From assembly GCA_000507305.1 (NCBI GenBank), contig DF239559.1, forward strand, positions 62,001 through 126,000: a stretch of DNA of 64,000 nucleotides. The letters run 5' to 3'. Source of the DNA: Breviolum minutum Mf 1.05b.01 (taxonomy: Eukaryota; Sar; Dinophyceae; Suessiales; Symbiodiniaceae). The translations under genes and the position numbers were made by a program. Within the stretch, counting starts at the first letter, position 1; each line of letters opens with the position of its first letter. Below, in pieces: positions 54,043-63,893 of the stretch. Under the pieces are notes generated by a model. It was not told the DNA's origin, ran no database searches, and saw only the letters and a program-made list of their open reading frames with translations.

Positions 54043-54360
54043 GTGGCTTGTGGAGGGGAGAGTTGATTAGACGCTTGGAGATTTACAAAGCTGTACTTTT
54101 CAACGTCGAAAACTCCATGGATTTTGGTAGATTCCAAAAAGTCATTGTTTTGATCATGTTCCAATGTCATTTGGAGTAAGGGGTAGGTAAGTGTACGTAT
54201 ATGAATACCTACCTGCCTCAATCTGCGAACAAGTTCATGGATTCAGAGCTTTGCTAAGTCTCTTCCAGTGAGACATTGGAAACCAACTTATCTTGCTGAT
54301 GGCGATGATTGCAAGCGTTGCTTCCAAACCAGTCCAAGAGAGGAATCTCTCAATACTGGC

Positions 54361-54438
54361 GGGTGGTTTCACCCCGATCGTGGTGAAATGATCCAATTTG
54401 ACGAGCATATTTTCAAATGGGTTGAAACCACCAACTAG
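54361..54438. repeat. Family B hairpin element
   Basis: GCGGGTGGTTTCACCCCGAT on the left and GGGTTGAAACCACCAACTAG on the right, with the core GAAATGATCCAATTTGACGA. It lies in an EEP intron (54043-55016). Confidence 0.8.
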
Positions 54439-54879
54439 AATACTTTTTGGGAACCACTACTGATTATCTTGCAAATGCACATCTGAAATCATTTCGTGCG
54501 GTGTTCAAATCCTGAAGTTTTGATACTACATGAAGACTACGGTAGCCCTTTCAACAAGACTTCCTCATAGTCCTACATAATTCATGTTATAAAAATATTG
54601 CTGTCATATGATTAGCATTGATTAGTATATATGAGCGCCCGCCAAAACCTCCGACATTTTGGAACAGTTACACCAGGACATTGATACTTGATACCATCAT
54701 GAAACTCTCAGGAACGATAGGGGTGACACAAAAAACGATGACTCTTGATACACATGTTCGCCTGATTTTATTGCAAACATTAAATCCTCAGGAACGATGA
54801 GGGACACACAAAAAACGATGACCATTTCAGCCACGTCTTTTCGCGGATGTAATAGGTTTAGTCCGTTGCTCATATAGTT

Positions 54880-54925
54880 ATATGTGTATATATATGTATA
54901 TATGTATATATATATATAAATGTAT
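54880..54925. repeat. TA/TG microsatellite
   Basis: TATATGTATATATG alternates with TA runs; intronic. Confidence 0.85.
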
Positions 54926-55016
54926 ATGTACATATTGTTGTACATTACAACTGTAAATATGTACACATACATTGTGTCCTTCTCATGTCATCTTTCACCT
55001 CACTCGAAACTTCCAG

Positions 55017-55100
55017 GTAAGGTGGAGGTGTCACATCCACACCATCCAGTGATGTTGCGTCCGGGAAGCGGAATTTTGAAGGGAATCCAACCGGAGGAGA
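55017..55100 (+). CDS. EEP-family phosphodiesterase, exon
   Basis: After AACTTCCAG (55016) the first two bases complete a Gly codon (R-G-K), then KVEVSHPHHPVMLRPGSGIL and KGIQPEE follow. This matches the segment G.v...Hp.....P after GVYELL in this family. The 3' boundary is uncertain; the frame continues into an AGT/GTT microsatellite that is surely not coding. Confidence 0.75.
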
Positions 55101-55137
55101 GGGATTTTTGGTTTTGGGGAGAAACGTGGTCGGAACG

Positions 55138-55189
55138 TAGTAGTAGTGGTAGCAGTAGTATGTGTTGTTGCTGCTGTTGTTTTTGTTAA

Positions 55190-55225
<36 letters not shown>

Positions 55226-55226
55226 G
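55138..55226. repeat. (GTA/GTT)n microsatellite
   Basis: GTAGTAGTGGTAGCAGTAG followed by about 14 GTT units. Confidence 0.95.
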
Positions 55227-55710
55227 GTATCATTTGTATGTCGGAGAATGTTGGATTTAAAACCCAAAGTTGTGAGGACGTTCCAGAGTTTCAGCTTCGT
55301 CGTTTTCGAAGCGCACAAGTGGAAGCAGGAGGTTAGCCTTCCTTTGTTGTTGGTTGGTCATGGTTGGATTGGGGGATGGTTACATCTGGGTGTTGAGGAT
55401 GTCACGATCAGGGATAGTTACAGCTTGGGATGCAGTAGTAGGGCAGTGTTTGACCTACCGGGATTTCATTCCATTCCAATTTTTTACACCTTTTTGGGTC
55501 CCCCAAGGTTTTGCCCTCACTACCATGCAGCCTCTGAATAGATGGATTTTGATGTCCCAAGAGTATATACATGTTTCTGTATGAATTTTAGTGTGATTTT
55601 CTTTTCTCTCCTTTGGTGATTTACACATCTTCTCACTTTGAAGGGAAAAACTATTTTTCACCCAAGAGATCACATCAAACGAACATGGGGTCGTGACGTG
55701 GGAGGTGGAG

Positions 55711-55797
55711 AGCGAGCGACCAATGTGTCTGCTGATTTCGTTGGATGTTTGGATTACATTCTTTATCGAGGTGCAACTCTCAAACGATTGCGTTTGA
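55711..55797 (+). CDS. EEP-family phosphodiesterase, LDYIL exon
   Basis: The frame reads ERATNVSADFVGCLDYILYR, then GATLKRLRL. TN...DF.GCLDYI is the conserved strand near the C terminus of CCR4-type enzymes and carries a substrate-site Asp. The exon must end in phase 1 to join the next; the exact donor was not fixed. Confidence 0.85.
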   Translation, partial: SERPMCLLISLDVWITFFIEVQLSNDCV

Positions 55798-56816
55798 ATC
55801 CAACACCTCATTTTTTGATAGGAGAGACATCGACTCATTCATGGTTGTTGTTTTTCTCATTGTCAATGTTAGTTTTCCGGGGGTGATTTTTTTGTTTTCT
55901 GGGAGGAGTGTTTTTTTCGATGATCCAAGGTTGTGGGGAGATGTTTTTTTGGGGCGAAATTTACCAAATCTTTTCGGGGGGATTACCTGAGACATTGGTG
56001 ATGCTGAGGGATGTTGTTGGTTGATTGGTGATGGGTGAGAAAAAATGATCCAAATATCCTCCGGATTTGGTGAAGTAAATTTTGCACCAGGTTTGCTGGA
56101 GATCGATAAAAATCCATAGGTTTTATTGCTTCCAAGGTTCCCCTCCAAAGGGAGCACTGGGACCACTGGGATAAGGATCATAAAATCGCAAACTGGAAGC
56201 CCTCTTTTCGAAGAATCAGCCAGGATTTTATGGGATTTATATGATTATATAGATTCAAAGTTTTTTTTATGGCTCAAATGGGTTGATGTCCAAAACATCC
56301 AAAAAAGATGTGTTCAAGGGGCTATATATGTTCCCCCCAAAAGCTGGCTACTCCGAAAAAAGCTGGACAAATGAGTTCATCTGATGGAGGGTTAACAAAA
56401 ACTACACAAAACAAAAGCTTTCAACTCATCATTGAAAGGTGGTCAATCAATTGTGGTGGTCCCACATTGGGTTTACAAATACACATCAACAGAGGCAGTA
56501 TTCTCTCCTTTTGCAATTTACAAAGCCCCATTGTTTTTTCATTCGCTATGGTTCTTCAATGGCATACATATTCAATCAGTCAATCCTATAATTTTCTAAA
56601 TGCCCCTGCTTGACAATTTTTAATGGTTTTCCACACGTGAGAATTTCCATGTTCTTTTTCTACAAGTCGCTCCTATAGAAATTCTCCCATGAGGATTTCC
56701 ATGTTTTCTTTTTAACCTGAGAATGGCAGGTTTGAGGGTTTCCCATGCTCCCTTTCTTCCAAACCCTGCCATTCTCAACGCCCCCCACTGACGTCCGCGG
56801 ACGCCCATGTGCCTAG

Positions 56817-56887
56817 GAGAGCCCTTGCGTTTGCTGCGCACGCGAGCTATGGAGGAATTGCCTCGTAACGCTGTGCTGCCATCCGAG
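56817..56887 (+). CDS. EEP-family phosphodiesterase, penultimate exon
   Basis: Acceptor ATGTGCCTAG (56816), donor GTGTGG (56888). Two bases complete a codon and then EPLRLLRTRAMEELPRNAVL and PSE follow, ending in phase 0. The LP segment leads into the terminal PSDH motif. Confidence 0.8.
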
Positions 56888-57138
56888 GTGTGGTGGTTGG
56901 GTGGAATGAATCGATGTCAGCATTGCAAACCACCCTGGTTGTCGAGAGGTGTCCTTTATAAACATCGGTGTTTTGGAGGCCCCTTGTTGGTAGTAAGGAT
57001 TAGAAAAGGGGTGTGCAGAATTGTTTAAGACATCCTGATATACTGTGGAGATCTATACCGAGATTTTTGTTGGAATGAGTGCAATGTTTTAGCCTTGATA
57101 GAAGTTGGTGAATGATGGTCCACTCAGATATTCTGACA

Positions 57139-57205
57139 GGTGGTGGTTTCGAACATCGTGTTTAGTCTCTACTTTGGACATGATCCAATTTGACGTGCTT
57201 AGGGG
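57139..57205. repeat. Partial family B element
   Basis: CAGGTGGTGGTTTCGAACAT and GACATGATCCAATTTGACGT keep the left half and core; the right terminus is absent. Confidence 0.65.
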
Positions 57206-57444
57206 CTTAGGTGGCGAAAATCCCGACTTATTCAATGTCAGGAAGGATTTATTTTTCCAAAACAGTCCTAAAGTCAGTCTCAATTTTTCACATGACCCTG
57301 ATCCAAAAGCAGCTTTTGTCAAGATGTTGCGTTGGCTTAACCAGATCGGAAGCAATTGTGCAACAGGCATTCCAGTCTACAAGACTTGTTGTCCCAGATT
57401 GGTGGGATTGTTTTTTTTTTAAAGATTCCACACTTGGGAAGGGC

Positions 57445-57538
57445 TACCCTCCAGGAAACTAACATATCCCCCAAAAATGGCATTTTGAAGATGATTTTCC
57501 TTTTCCCAAGGTGGGATATGTTAATCCCCTGGAGGGTA
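57445..57538. repeat. Family A hairpin element in the last EEP intron
   Basis: TACCCTCCAGGAAACTAACA with TATCCC on the left and GGGATATGTTAATCCCCTGG with AGGGTA on the right. It ends 51 bases before the last EEP exon. Confidence 0.9.
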
Positions 57539-57589
57539 ATCATTTCAATTCCACAAAGCTTCACACCAAGCAACCCCGCCAATCCCCAG

Positions 57590-57637
57590 GAGCATCCCTC
57601 GGATCATTTACCATTGCTGGCGGAGTTTGAGTTGTAA
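57590..57637 (+). CDS. EEP-family phosphodiesterase, last exon (PSDHLPL)
   Basis: After AATCCCCAG (57589) the frame reads EHPSDHLPLLAEFEL and ends with TAA 57635-57637. PSDH.PL.A.F.L is the terminal motif with the catalytic His of the EEP fold. Phase 0 matches the preceding exon exactly. Confidence 0.9.
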   Translation, partial: EHPSDHLPLLAEFEL

Positions 57638-57782
57638 AAAACGACACGTTTTTGGCGCGGCAGGGGCTTAGAGTTGACACCCAAAGGGTAGTTGAGTTTC
57701 CTCTTAAGAAAGGCTTAGTCAGAAACCCCTTTAAAAAAAGAACAGATTCTTGGATGATCTTTTTTGGGGTTAGCTAAAATTT

Positions 57783-58030
57783 GTGAAATTAGTCATTGGG
57801 ATATGCACGCCATTGCAGAAAGTAGAAAAGACACACGAGGGTTTGCCACCCATGTATACTAATCACTCATTGCGATCACCTTTGCCAGGGATGGTTCATG
57901 GTGTCACACCTGAAGCAAGACAAGGACACACAAGAGTAGCTGGTATATTCAAGTTAAGTGGTTTGCCAACAAAGGGTCATCAAAGGCTACTGTACAAACA
58001 TTTAGCTGACTGCCAGAAGTCATTAAGGTA
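57783..58030 (+). CDS. Open frame, unidentified
   Basis: The frame includes GMVHGVTPEARQGHTRVAGI followed by FKLSGLPTKGHQRLLYKHLA. Composition is good, and it starts 150 bases after the EEP stop, but no splice sites or family match settle it. Confidence 0.35.
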
Positions 58031-58107
58031 ATGGATGACTTGAATTCTTCAATTAGATGGATCATTCGGGGGATAGTAACAATATTTGTGGGAGGAATAA
58101 ATACACA

Positions 58108-58137
58108 TAACATACCTACCTACCTACCTACCTACCT
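58108..58137. repeat. (CTAC)n microsatellite
   Basis: Seven CTAC-like units (ACCTACCTACCTACC). Confidence 0.9.
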
Positions 58138-58316
58138 TCCCTGCGCACCCATGTACATACAAACATACAATCAAATACCTGACAAACATGCCACCTTGAC
58201 AACCTTGAAGCTTTTTTTTTACGCCGTGGCCGCTAAGACTCCCGTGGTGGTGCTCCTCATTGTACAAGGATGGTCACGCATTGAAGCTCAGGTGAAGCCA
58301 GGAATTGGGCGGTCAG

Positions 58317-58400
58317 GAGATTCGTTGGGAGCACAAGAATTGCCAGGACCTTTCTCCTAGGAAGCCCCCAAGTCGTTTGATGAAATACCCTTCCCAAAAG
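58317..58400 (+). CDS. Exon, unidentified
   Basis: After GGCGGTCAG (58316) 84 bases in phase 0 at both ends encode EIRWEHKNCQDLSPRKPPSR followed by LMKYPSQK, up to AAAAG|GTGATT. Good splice pair. A hydrophobic frame just upstream (VAAKTPVVVLLIVQGW, 58223-58270) may be the preceding coding piece, in which case the protein is membrane-associated. Confidence 0.5.
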
Positions 58401-58504
58401 GTGATTCAATTCGTGTCCTTTTCATACCCAAACGTTGGAGGTTACCAACAACCTTTGAAGGGCTCACTTAATCATCCCAAAAAGGGGCACCAACGGAATT
58501 CGCC

Positions 58505-58601
58505 AGGCAGAAAACGAACATATCCCCTCCAGATGGTACATTTGAGTTATATGATTTTCCTTTCCCAAATGGTGGGATATGGAGCCGTTCCCAGGAGGGT
58601 A
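58505..58601. repeat. Diverged family A element
   Basis: AACATATCCCCTCCAGATGG on the left; GGTGGGATATGGAGCC and CCCAGGAGGGTA on the right. Confidence 0.65.
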
Positions 58602-58634
58602 GGGATTCTACCAGAACTGGTGAAAACATACTGA

Positions 58635-58744
58635 GTTGATGACTGAAATCCTGCATCACCTGGGATGTATAAAACCCTGGAAAGCATGGTATATTTACCA
58701 TATCAACTGGTGGATGCCGGAATTCTGAACCATCAACAGTATGG
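58635..58744. repeat. Family C element
   Basis: GATGACTGAAATCCTGCATC and ACCTGGGATGTATAAAACC on the left; GGAATTCTGAACCATCAACA and GTATGG on the right. Confidence 0.75.
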
Positions 58745-58801
58745 AAATACGTGGTGCTTTCCCAATCACCTCATCAATTGCCAATACGTGACCGAATGGG
58801 T

Positions 58802-58916
58802 AGGTGCCCGAGTTAGCGGAGTTGCATTTGGAACCTTCGTTGTTGCCAGCCATCTTGGGCTTCTTTACCTACACCGTGGGGAAGGTGCTGTGGTCGATCA
58901 GTCCTGGGTTTAAAAA
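58802..58916 (+). CDS. Exon with a membrane segment, unidentified
   Basis: Two frames are open. One reads VPELAELHLEPSLLPAILGF and then FTYTVGKVLWSISPGF, with PSLLPAILGFFTYTV as a likely membrane span. The other reads VSGVAFGTFVVASHLGLLYL. Either way the segment is hydrophobic and GC-richer than its flanks. No family is recognised. Confidence 0.45.
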
Positions 58917-59085
58917 TGGAGGAGCATGGGGAAAGTTTTGGAGATGAAACTTTCATCACCCAAATTGGGCTTGGCAGTTTTGGAGTGTATCTATACCACA
59001 TGGGTTTTTTGGATCCCCCTTGGGGTTGGCAGTTTTTCATCACCCTTGGGGTTGAATATACAGTACTAGAGTTTTTGGGTCCTTG

Positions 59086-59179
59086 CAGCAACGTCAAAAT
59101 TTGCCTACCAACAAAATGGCCAGATGAAGGAAGTATGGTCGACACCGGCGTATTCCTTATGAACAGACCTGAGCAGTGA
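59086..59179 (+). CDS. Possible last exon, unidentified
   Basis: After TCCTTGCAG the frame reads NVKICLPTKWPDEGSMVDTG, then VFLMNRPEQ, ending with TGA at 59177-59179. A good acceptor and clean end; it could close the gene whose exons lie at 58.3-58.9 kb. Confidence 0.4.
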
Positions 59180-59336
59180 CCAAAACCTTGTTTTTTATCT
59201 GTATATATGGGATTATACTACCCAGCTACATGGGGATTATAATAAGCCATGATGAGGATCCATACAACCCAATCAGTATAATTATAATGGAATGTCATAA
59301 GGGTTTTGAATGCTTCTCACCTGATGAATTTTGATG

Positions 59337-59366
59337 ATACTGTTGATGGACAAACATCCTGCTAAA
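59337..59366. repeat. Family C left terminus only
   Basis: GATACTGTTGATGGACAAAC followed by ATCCTGCTAA. Confidence 0.6.
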
Positions 59367-60054
59367 AAGCTGTGGAGGGCCATAGATATATTTCCTATCG
59401 CAGAACCCTTATGTGTGTGTTAAAAACTCAGTTCGAACAGAAAAAAGTCATGTCATTTGCACAAAGAAATTCTACCTATGGTCATTTGGTATGGCCCAAT
59501 ATTTTGGATATCACTGAGATACACTCATCTCAAATACACTGCTGGGAACCTGAAAATGGGGACCCCCTCAAAAAAGGAGATTGGTATTGGAAATCATAAT
59601 TTTCAGGCTCTGATCTTGTATTTCAACCGGTCGTAACATCCAAGAACCCTAGGACACTTCCCTGTGGTGGATTTCCAAATCAATCGGTCGTAAAAATTCA
59701 CGAAGGAAATGGTATAAATGAGTTGTGGTATCTTTTCATCAACTGGCTTTACGTCATGCAGGACCCCTTTCTCCAAAATGAAGGTGACCCGAAGAAATTG
59801 ATGCTCCCTTTGCATCCATCAATGTTCAGCTTTTTTCAGGTGCTGGCGGGCATTCTCAAGTGAGCGCCAGACCAATCTCGCAACAAAACAACGGGTAAGG
59901 TGTCCAGATGAGGATTTCCACCATCTTTTATGGTTGGTTGGCTGTTTGATGCTCCAAATGTCCAACTAATGAAACAAAATTCTGTAATACGTATACCTGG
60001 GGGGGAACTAACATATCCCCTACACAGGCAACCTCCATTTTGAGCGCCCAGTGG

Positions 60055-60170
60055 TCAGTTTCCAGAATCTGCGATCGCTTCCGGCCAACCAACCGGAAAA
60101 AAAACATACCGGAAGCCCAGTGCTGTTTCACCTTCCACCCGTCCATTTCTGAAAGGCGCAAAGCCCCGAT
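60055..60170 (+). CDS. Possible exon, basic and Pro/Ser-rich
   Basis: The frame reads FPESAIASGQPTGKKTYRKP followed by SAVSPSTRPFLKGAKP. It follows a family A left arm (GGGGAACTAACATATCCCCT, 60002-60021). The opposite strand is also open. No family is recognised. Confidence 0.4.
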
Positions 60171-61020
60171 GTTTTTTTTAAACGTGTTGACCGTTTGTTA
60201 AAGGCCTTTTTTGGTTTGGATCTTTGAACAAATTGCTTTGTGTACACTGGAAAATTTGGTGAAATTGAACCACTAAAACATGGTACTATATATTTATAAG
60301 TAGTAAACCCGTAATTGCACTTGTGGGAGCCCTTTAATTTGGGTCGACACACTTGATTTATGAACATTGATCCATTAAAATTATGAAGCTAGCGGGAAAA
60401 GGTACTGACAGCTTGACCCCAAGTCAAAAAGAAATCGTGCCAATCGATGTGAAACCCCAACAAAAATAGAAGTTTGTTGAACCATTATTTTCCATTTGAA
60501 AAAAAACATGAGCTGATTTTCAGAGCTTCTATCTCTTGATTTGTTGGGGAAATAGCTGAGAGTTGCAGCATTTCCAGATGCGGATTCGTGGCTTTTGGTG
60601 GATGCGTGCAGAATGACGGAAAAGAAGGTTCCAGGTGTTTTTTTTCAGAGTCGTCATCCTCCAGTGCCAAAGAACATTTTACTGGAGTAAACTAAATACA
60701 GCATCCATGTAATATATGAATATAATGTAACACGGTATATTTTTCTATATATTTCTGGTTGATTGTTGATAGTTTGTTGATGGATTCAGGTAGTTAAAGA
60801 TACTATACCAATAAGTTAAAGTGATGTCCAGTCCAGGTTGTACAAAAGGGGACCAAACTTTAGGAGGAAATTTCCACCCTAAGAGTGAGACTTCAGATGG
60901 CTTAGTACATAAAATTCACAATAAATCCAATCCAACTCTCTCCCCCAAAAAAGTACTTTGCACCACATGCGCTCCACAGGGTGTTTACACCAGCAGGTTA
61001 GACCCCAGCAAAAACTTACT

Positions 61021-61100
61021 ATGCACTCCCCAAAAGGAAAGGATAGTATTCCAACCATCCATTTTCAGGTGTGAACTGTTAGTTTCAGGGAGGGTATATA
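61021..61100. repeat. Partial family A element, right half
   Basis: CACTCCCCAAAAGGAAAGGA then CATTTTCAGGTGTGAACTGT and TAGTTTCAGGGAGGGTA. The left CTAACAT arm is missing. Confidence 0.65.
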
Positions 61101-61159
61101 CCAAAAACCCACTAAATCTGCAAGATTTCGACACGAAGATTTTCAACCCTGGCCCCCGA

Positions 61160-61270
61160 CAGGTGATTCGAACGTCATGTTTGCAAGCATTTTTGCTTGC
61201 ACTCAAGCCACGGATCTCCCGTGGTCCGGGGAAGCTCCGTTTCAGAATGAAGTTTGCTCGGGGCCCCCAG
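61160..61270 (+). CDS. Possible exon, basic
   Basis: After CCCGACAG the frame reads VIRTSCLQAFLLALKPRISR and then GPGKLRFRMKFARGPQ before CCCAG|GTGTTT. Good donor and protein-like, no family. Confidence 0.4.
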
Positions 61271-61682
61271 GTGTTTTCTTAAAACAAAAATGCTATATAT
61301 CCCAAACAATCGCCAGATGATATCAGATCATCTGTAGAGGGGGGGTTGGCTAATTTTGGAAAGATTGGATTGTTTGGAACCAGAATAAACTTTTTCAACA
61401 ACCTCTGTTCATCTTCTTTGAGGGATGCTTCAAAGCTGGCACTTCACTTCCAAAAATGGATTTGACTTTTAGAGATTCCAAACCGAACTTGTTGGTTTTG
61501 ATATGTGGAGTTTTATGTGGAGTTTGTTGGTGCAATGTGGACAGGGATTCGTCTGTTTCAAAAGCCCCTTTTGGAGCAGGGACAGGGATGAGTGATTTTT
61601 TTTCTACGAAAAAAGTGGCTTTATTTTGTAGCTTTAGACTCCTCAAAACCGTGGATGTTTTTTCCAACAGATTTCCTCCGCG

Positions 61683-61772
61683 GTGGTTTCAATTTTTTTT
61701 TTGAATTTTCGCTGGTCAACGATCCAATTTGAGAAATATATTTTTTAGATGGATTCAACAACCACCACCTAG
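61683..61772. repeat. Family B hairpin element
   Basis: GTGGTTTCAATTTTTTTTTT on the left and GGATTCAACAACCACCACCT followed by AG on the right, with the core AACGATCCAATTTGAGAAAT. Confidence 0.75.
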
Positions 61773-61795
61773 TTTCAGGGTTTCTTTACTGACCT

Positions 61796-61895
61796 ACTGT
61801 TGATGGAATAATCTCCTGCACCGATTGATGGCCGGATTCTGCATGGTTTTGTATATCTCAGGTTGTGAACATTTTCAGCCATCAATGGTAGGTAC
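61796..61895. repeat. Family C element
   Basis: TACTGTTGATGGAATAATCT and CCTGCACCGATTGATG on the left; CAGCCATCAATGGTAGGTA on the right. It starts 24 bases after a family B element. Confidence 0.75.
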
Positions 61896-61952
61896 TACTG
61901 CACGATGGAGATTCTAAACAGGCTGATGCCCCAAAACCCATGCTTCCCAGGT

Positions 61953-62020
61953 GGTGTTTTCAGCTCTTGCCGCGAGCCTCGCCTTTGCTTTGACCAATGA
62001 TGCGACCCCTTTGTGATGCC
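61953..62020 (+). CDS. Possible exon, small hydrophobic segment
   Basis: After TTCCCAG the frame reads VVFSALAASLAFALTNDATP. Probably a membrane or signal-like segment; no family is recognised. Confidence 0.35.
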
Positions 62021-62648
62021 GGCATGATCTGAAGTGAGGGACTATGTTGGTTTGGGAGGAGATTGGAATCTTTAACGTGGTACGTTATTTTACGTATCAC
62101 TAATGAGCTTGCTCATTAAATCCAGGTCTTTGATCATCTGCGCATCCAGGGTCCCTCTTTGGCCTGGCTCAAGTGTTCCCTGTCTTCCCTGCCCCCTGAA
62201 AATCTCCGACTACCTTGAAACCAGTATACCTAGTCAGTACTTGGCAGCATCCTGAAAAGGAACAAAAATAGTGGGTCAGGTCGTAGGTTCTATCCGAAAA
62301 AGGCATGAAAAAAACCAGATGAGATAGGAACCAATCAAGATATTCATACAAACGGCGAATAGCTTAGAACCAGATCAAATATATTGTGTATCTTCAAACT
62401 AGTGGCACAGAATTGTAAGTTGCCAAACAAAATTTTCACTGTTTTTAGAGGGGACGCGCACATATCCTCGTACATCCCCATATTGTATGTACGTATTTAT
62501 CGATTATCTGCAAAAAATAGATTGCATCTACGTATCAGGTGTATGTGTATATTTTCTATGTACAAACCATGGATTCTAACTTCAATTCAATGCAACAATC
62601 TCTCCTACTTACTTATTAAGAATTCCGAAACCTACCATCTTTGAACAG

Positions 62649-62804
62649 CTCCCCAAGCATTGGAAACAATTCCCCTCAAAAAACTTAGCAATATACGGCC
62701 TTGCCAGGGGCAAAGTCATCGAGATGCTGAATGATATGAAGCTGAAAGGAGAAAAGGACACCAAAAACCAAAGCAAACCATTTCCCACTCGAAGAAGAGT
62801 GCAG
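62649..62804 (+). CDS. Exon, charged, unidentified
   Basis: Acceptor TTTGAACAG (62648), donor GTGGCT (62805). 156 bases in phase 0 at both ends encode LPKHWKQFPSKNLAIYGLAR, then GKVIEMLNDMKLKGEKDTKN and QSKPFPTRRRVQ. One of the clearest exons in the last 6 kb; family unknown. Confidence 0.6.
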
Positions 62805-62824
62805 GTGGCTACCGACATAACCCT

Positions 62825-62912
62825 TGGAAAATAGGCTTTCCCAAAAAGGAGAGGATCATTTTTCCAACCATCATTTTTCAGAAGGGAACCGTTTGTTGTA
62901 AGGAATGTAGGT
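62825..62912. repeat. Partial family A element, right half
   Basis: TTTCCCAAAAAGGAGAGGAT then CATTTTTCAGAAGGGAACCG and TTTGTTGTAAGGAATGTA. Compare 61021-61100. Confidence 0.6.
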
Positions 62913-63077
62913 GGAATCCGTTTTTGTTTTGGGGGGTGGGGGGTTATAACCTACCAATCCTCGTGAGTTTCAAACGAATGAAGCCACCTAAAACTTCGCG
63001 AAGTGAACGACATCTTGGGCTGAAAAGGGCTGCTGGGCTCAAGTGAAGATCCCAGTTTTGGGGATGGTAGATTTAGT

Positions 63078-63295
63078 CTAGGTGGTGGTGGTGGTGGTGG
63101 TNNNNNNNNNNNNNNNNNNNNNNNNNNNNNNNNNNNNNNNNNNNNNNNNNNNNNNNNNNNNNNNNNNNNNTGGTGGTGGTGGTGGTGGTGGTGGTGGTGG
63201 TGGTTTCGAAGATTTTTTTATTTTCATCCCTTCTTGGGGAAGTGATCCAATTTGACTATTATGTGTTTTTTTTGCTTGAAGAAACCACCAACCAG
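63078..63295. repeat. Family B element with an expanded GGT terminus and an assembly gap
   Basis: CTAGGTGGTGGTGGTGGTGG leads into 69 unknown bases (63102-63170), more GGT units, then GGTTTCGAAGATTTTTTTAT, the core CTTGGGGAAGTGATCCAATT and the right end GAAACCACCAACCAG. The terminal GGTGGT of the element has expanded into a microsatellite that broke the assembly. Confidence 0.85.
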
Positions 63296-63396
63296 TAGTT
63301 ATTTAGTAGGTCCAAATTGTGTTTTTTTTGGTTGGGGGGAAATTCCTAGAATTTTTGAGTCATAGCTACTTGACATCCTGAGGTTCATGTGATAGA

Positions 63397-63500
63397 TGAT
63401 GAAAGATAATAGGATAGAAGTCACCAACAGGAAATCGATGGCTGATTCAGACATGGCGGGATGTTTGTTCAAATGTGGCCAAACCCCACAAAAGGTGGAG
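63397..63500 (+). CDS. Possible exon ending at a GTGAGT donor
   Basis: The frame reads MKDNRIEVTNRKSMADSDMA followed by GCLFKCGQTPQKVE, up to GGAG|GTGAGT at 63501. The donor is strong; the start is not certain. Confidence 0.5.
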
Positions 63501-63833
63501 GTGAGTTGTTTTTTTGTGTGTGTGTTTTTTTCATACCTGGATCTGGAGTCCAGATGTAAAGCAAATTTTGGTAAATTTGGTAGGTTATTTTGTTAGTTGA
63601 CCTTGGGTGTACTGTACATCCTTTATATTATATATGCATAACACTGAAAAACTCCATGGTATGAATCAACCCAGCTTGAAACTGCAAAATGGTGGTTAAA
63701 AGACTAACTACTTTCTTTTTGAAAAGTTATTATTATTATTTTTTTGGGAGGGGGGGCGGGGAAGAGTGAGCCTGACAGTACAAGTACCCCACTGTGATTG
63801 CCTCAAAATTTGTAAACATTTGTCCTTGGGCAG

Positions 63834-63893
63834 GATAAGAAAGAGGAGGAGGTGCAATTTGCTGCTTACAAGTACCTTGGACCTGAAGCGAAG
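63834..63893 (+). CDS. Possible exon, unidentified, near the window end
   Basis: After CTTGGGCAG (63833) the frame reads DKKEEEVQFAAYKYLGPEAK and then E and TGA (63897-63899). The end could be an AG|GA donor at 63893 rather than the stop. No family is recognised. Confidence 0.45.

Noticed and set aside
62150..62175. TTGGCCTGGCTCAAG considered as a relic spliced-leader sequence
   Set aside because: It matches only the last bases of the dinoflagellate spliced leader as I remember it, with no downstream intronless gene.
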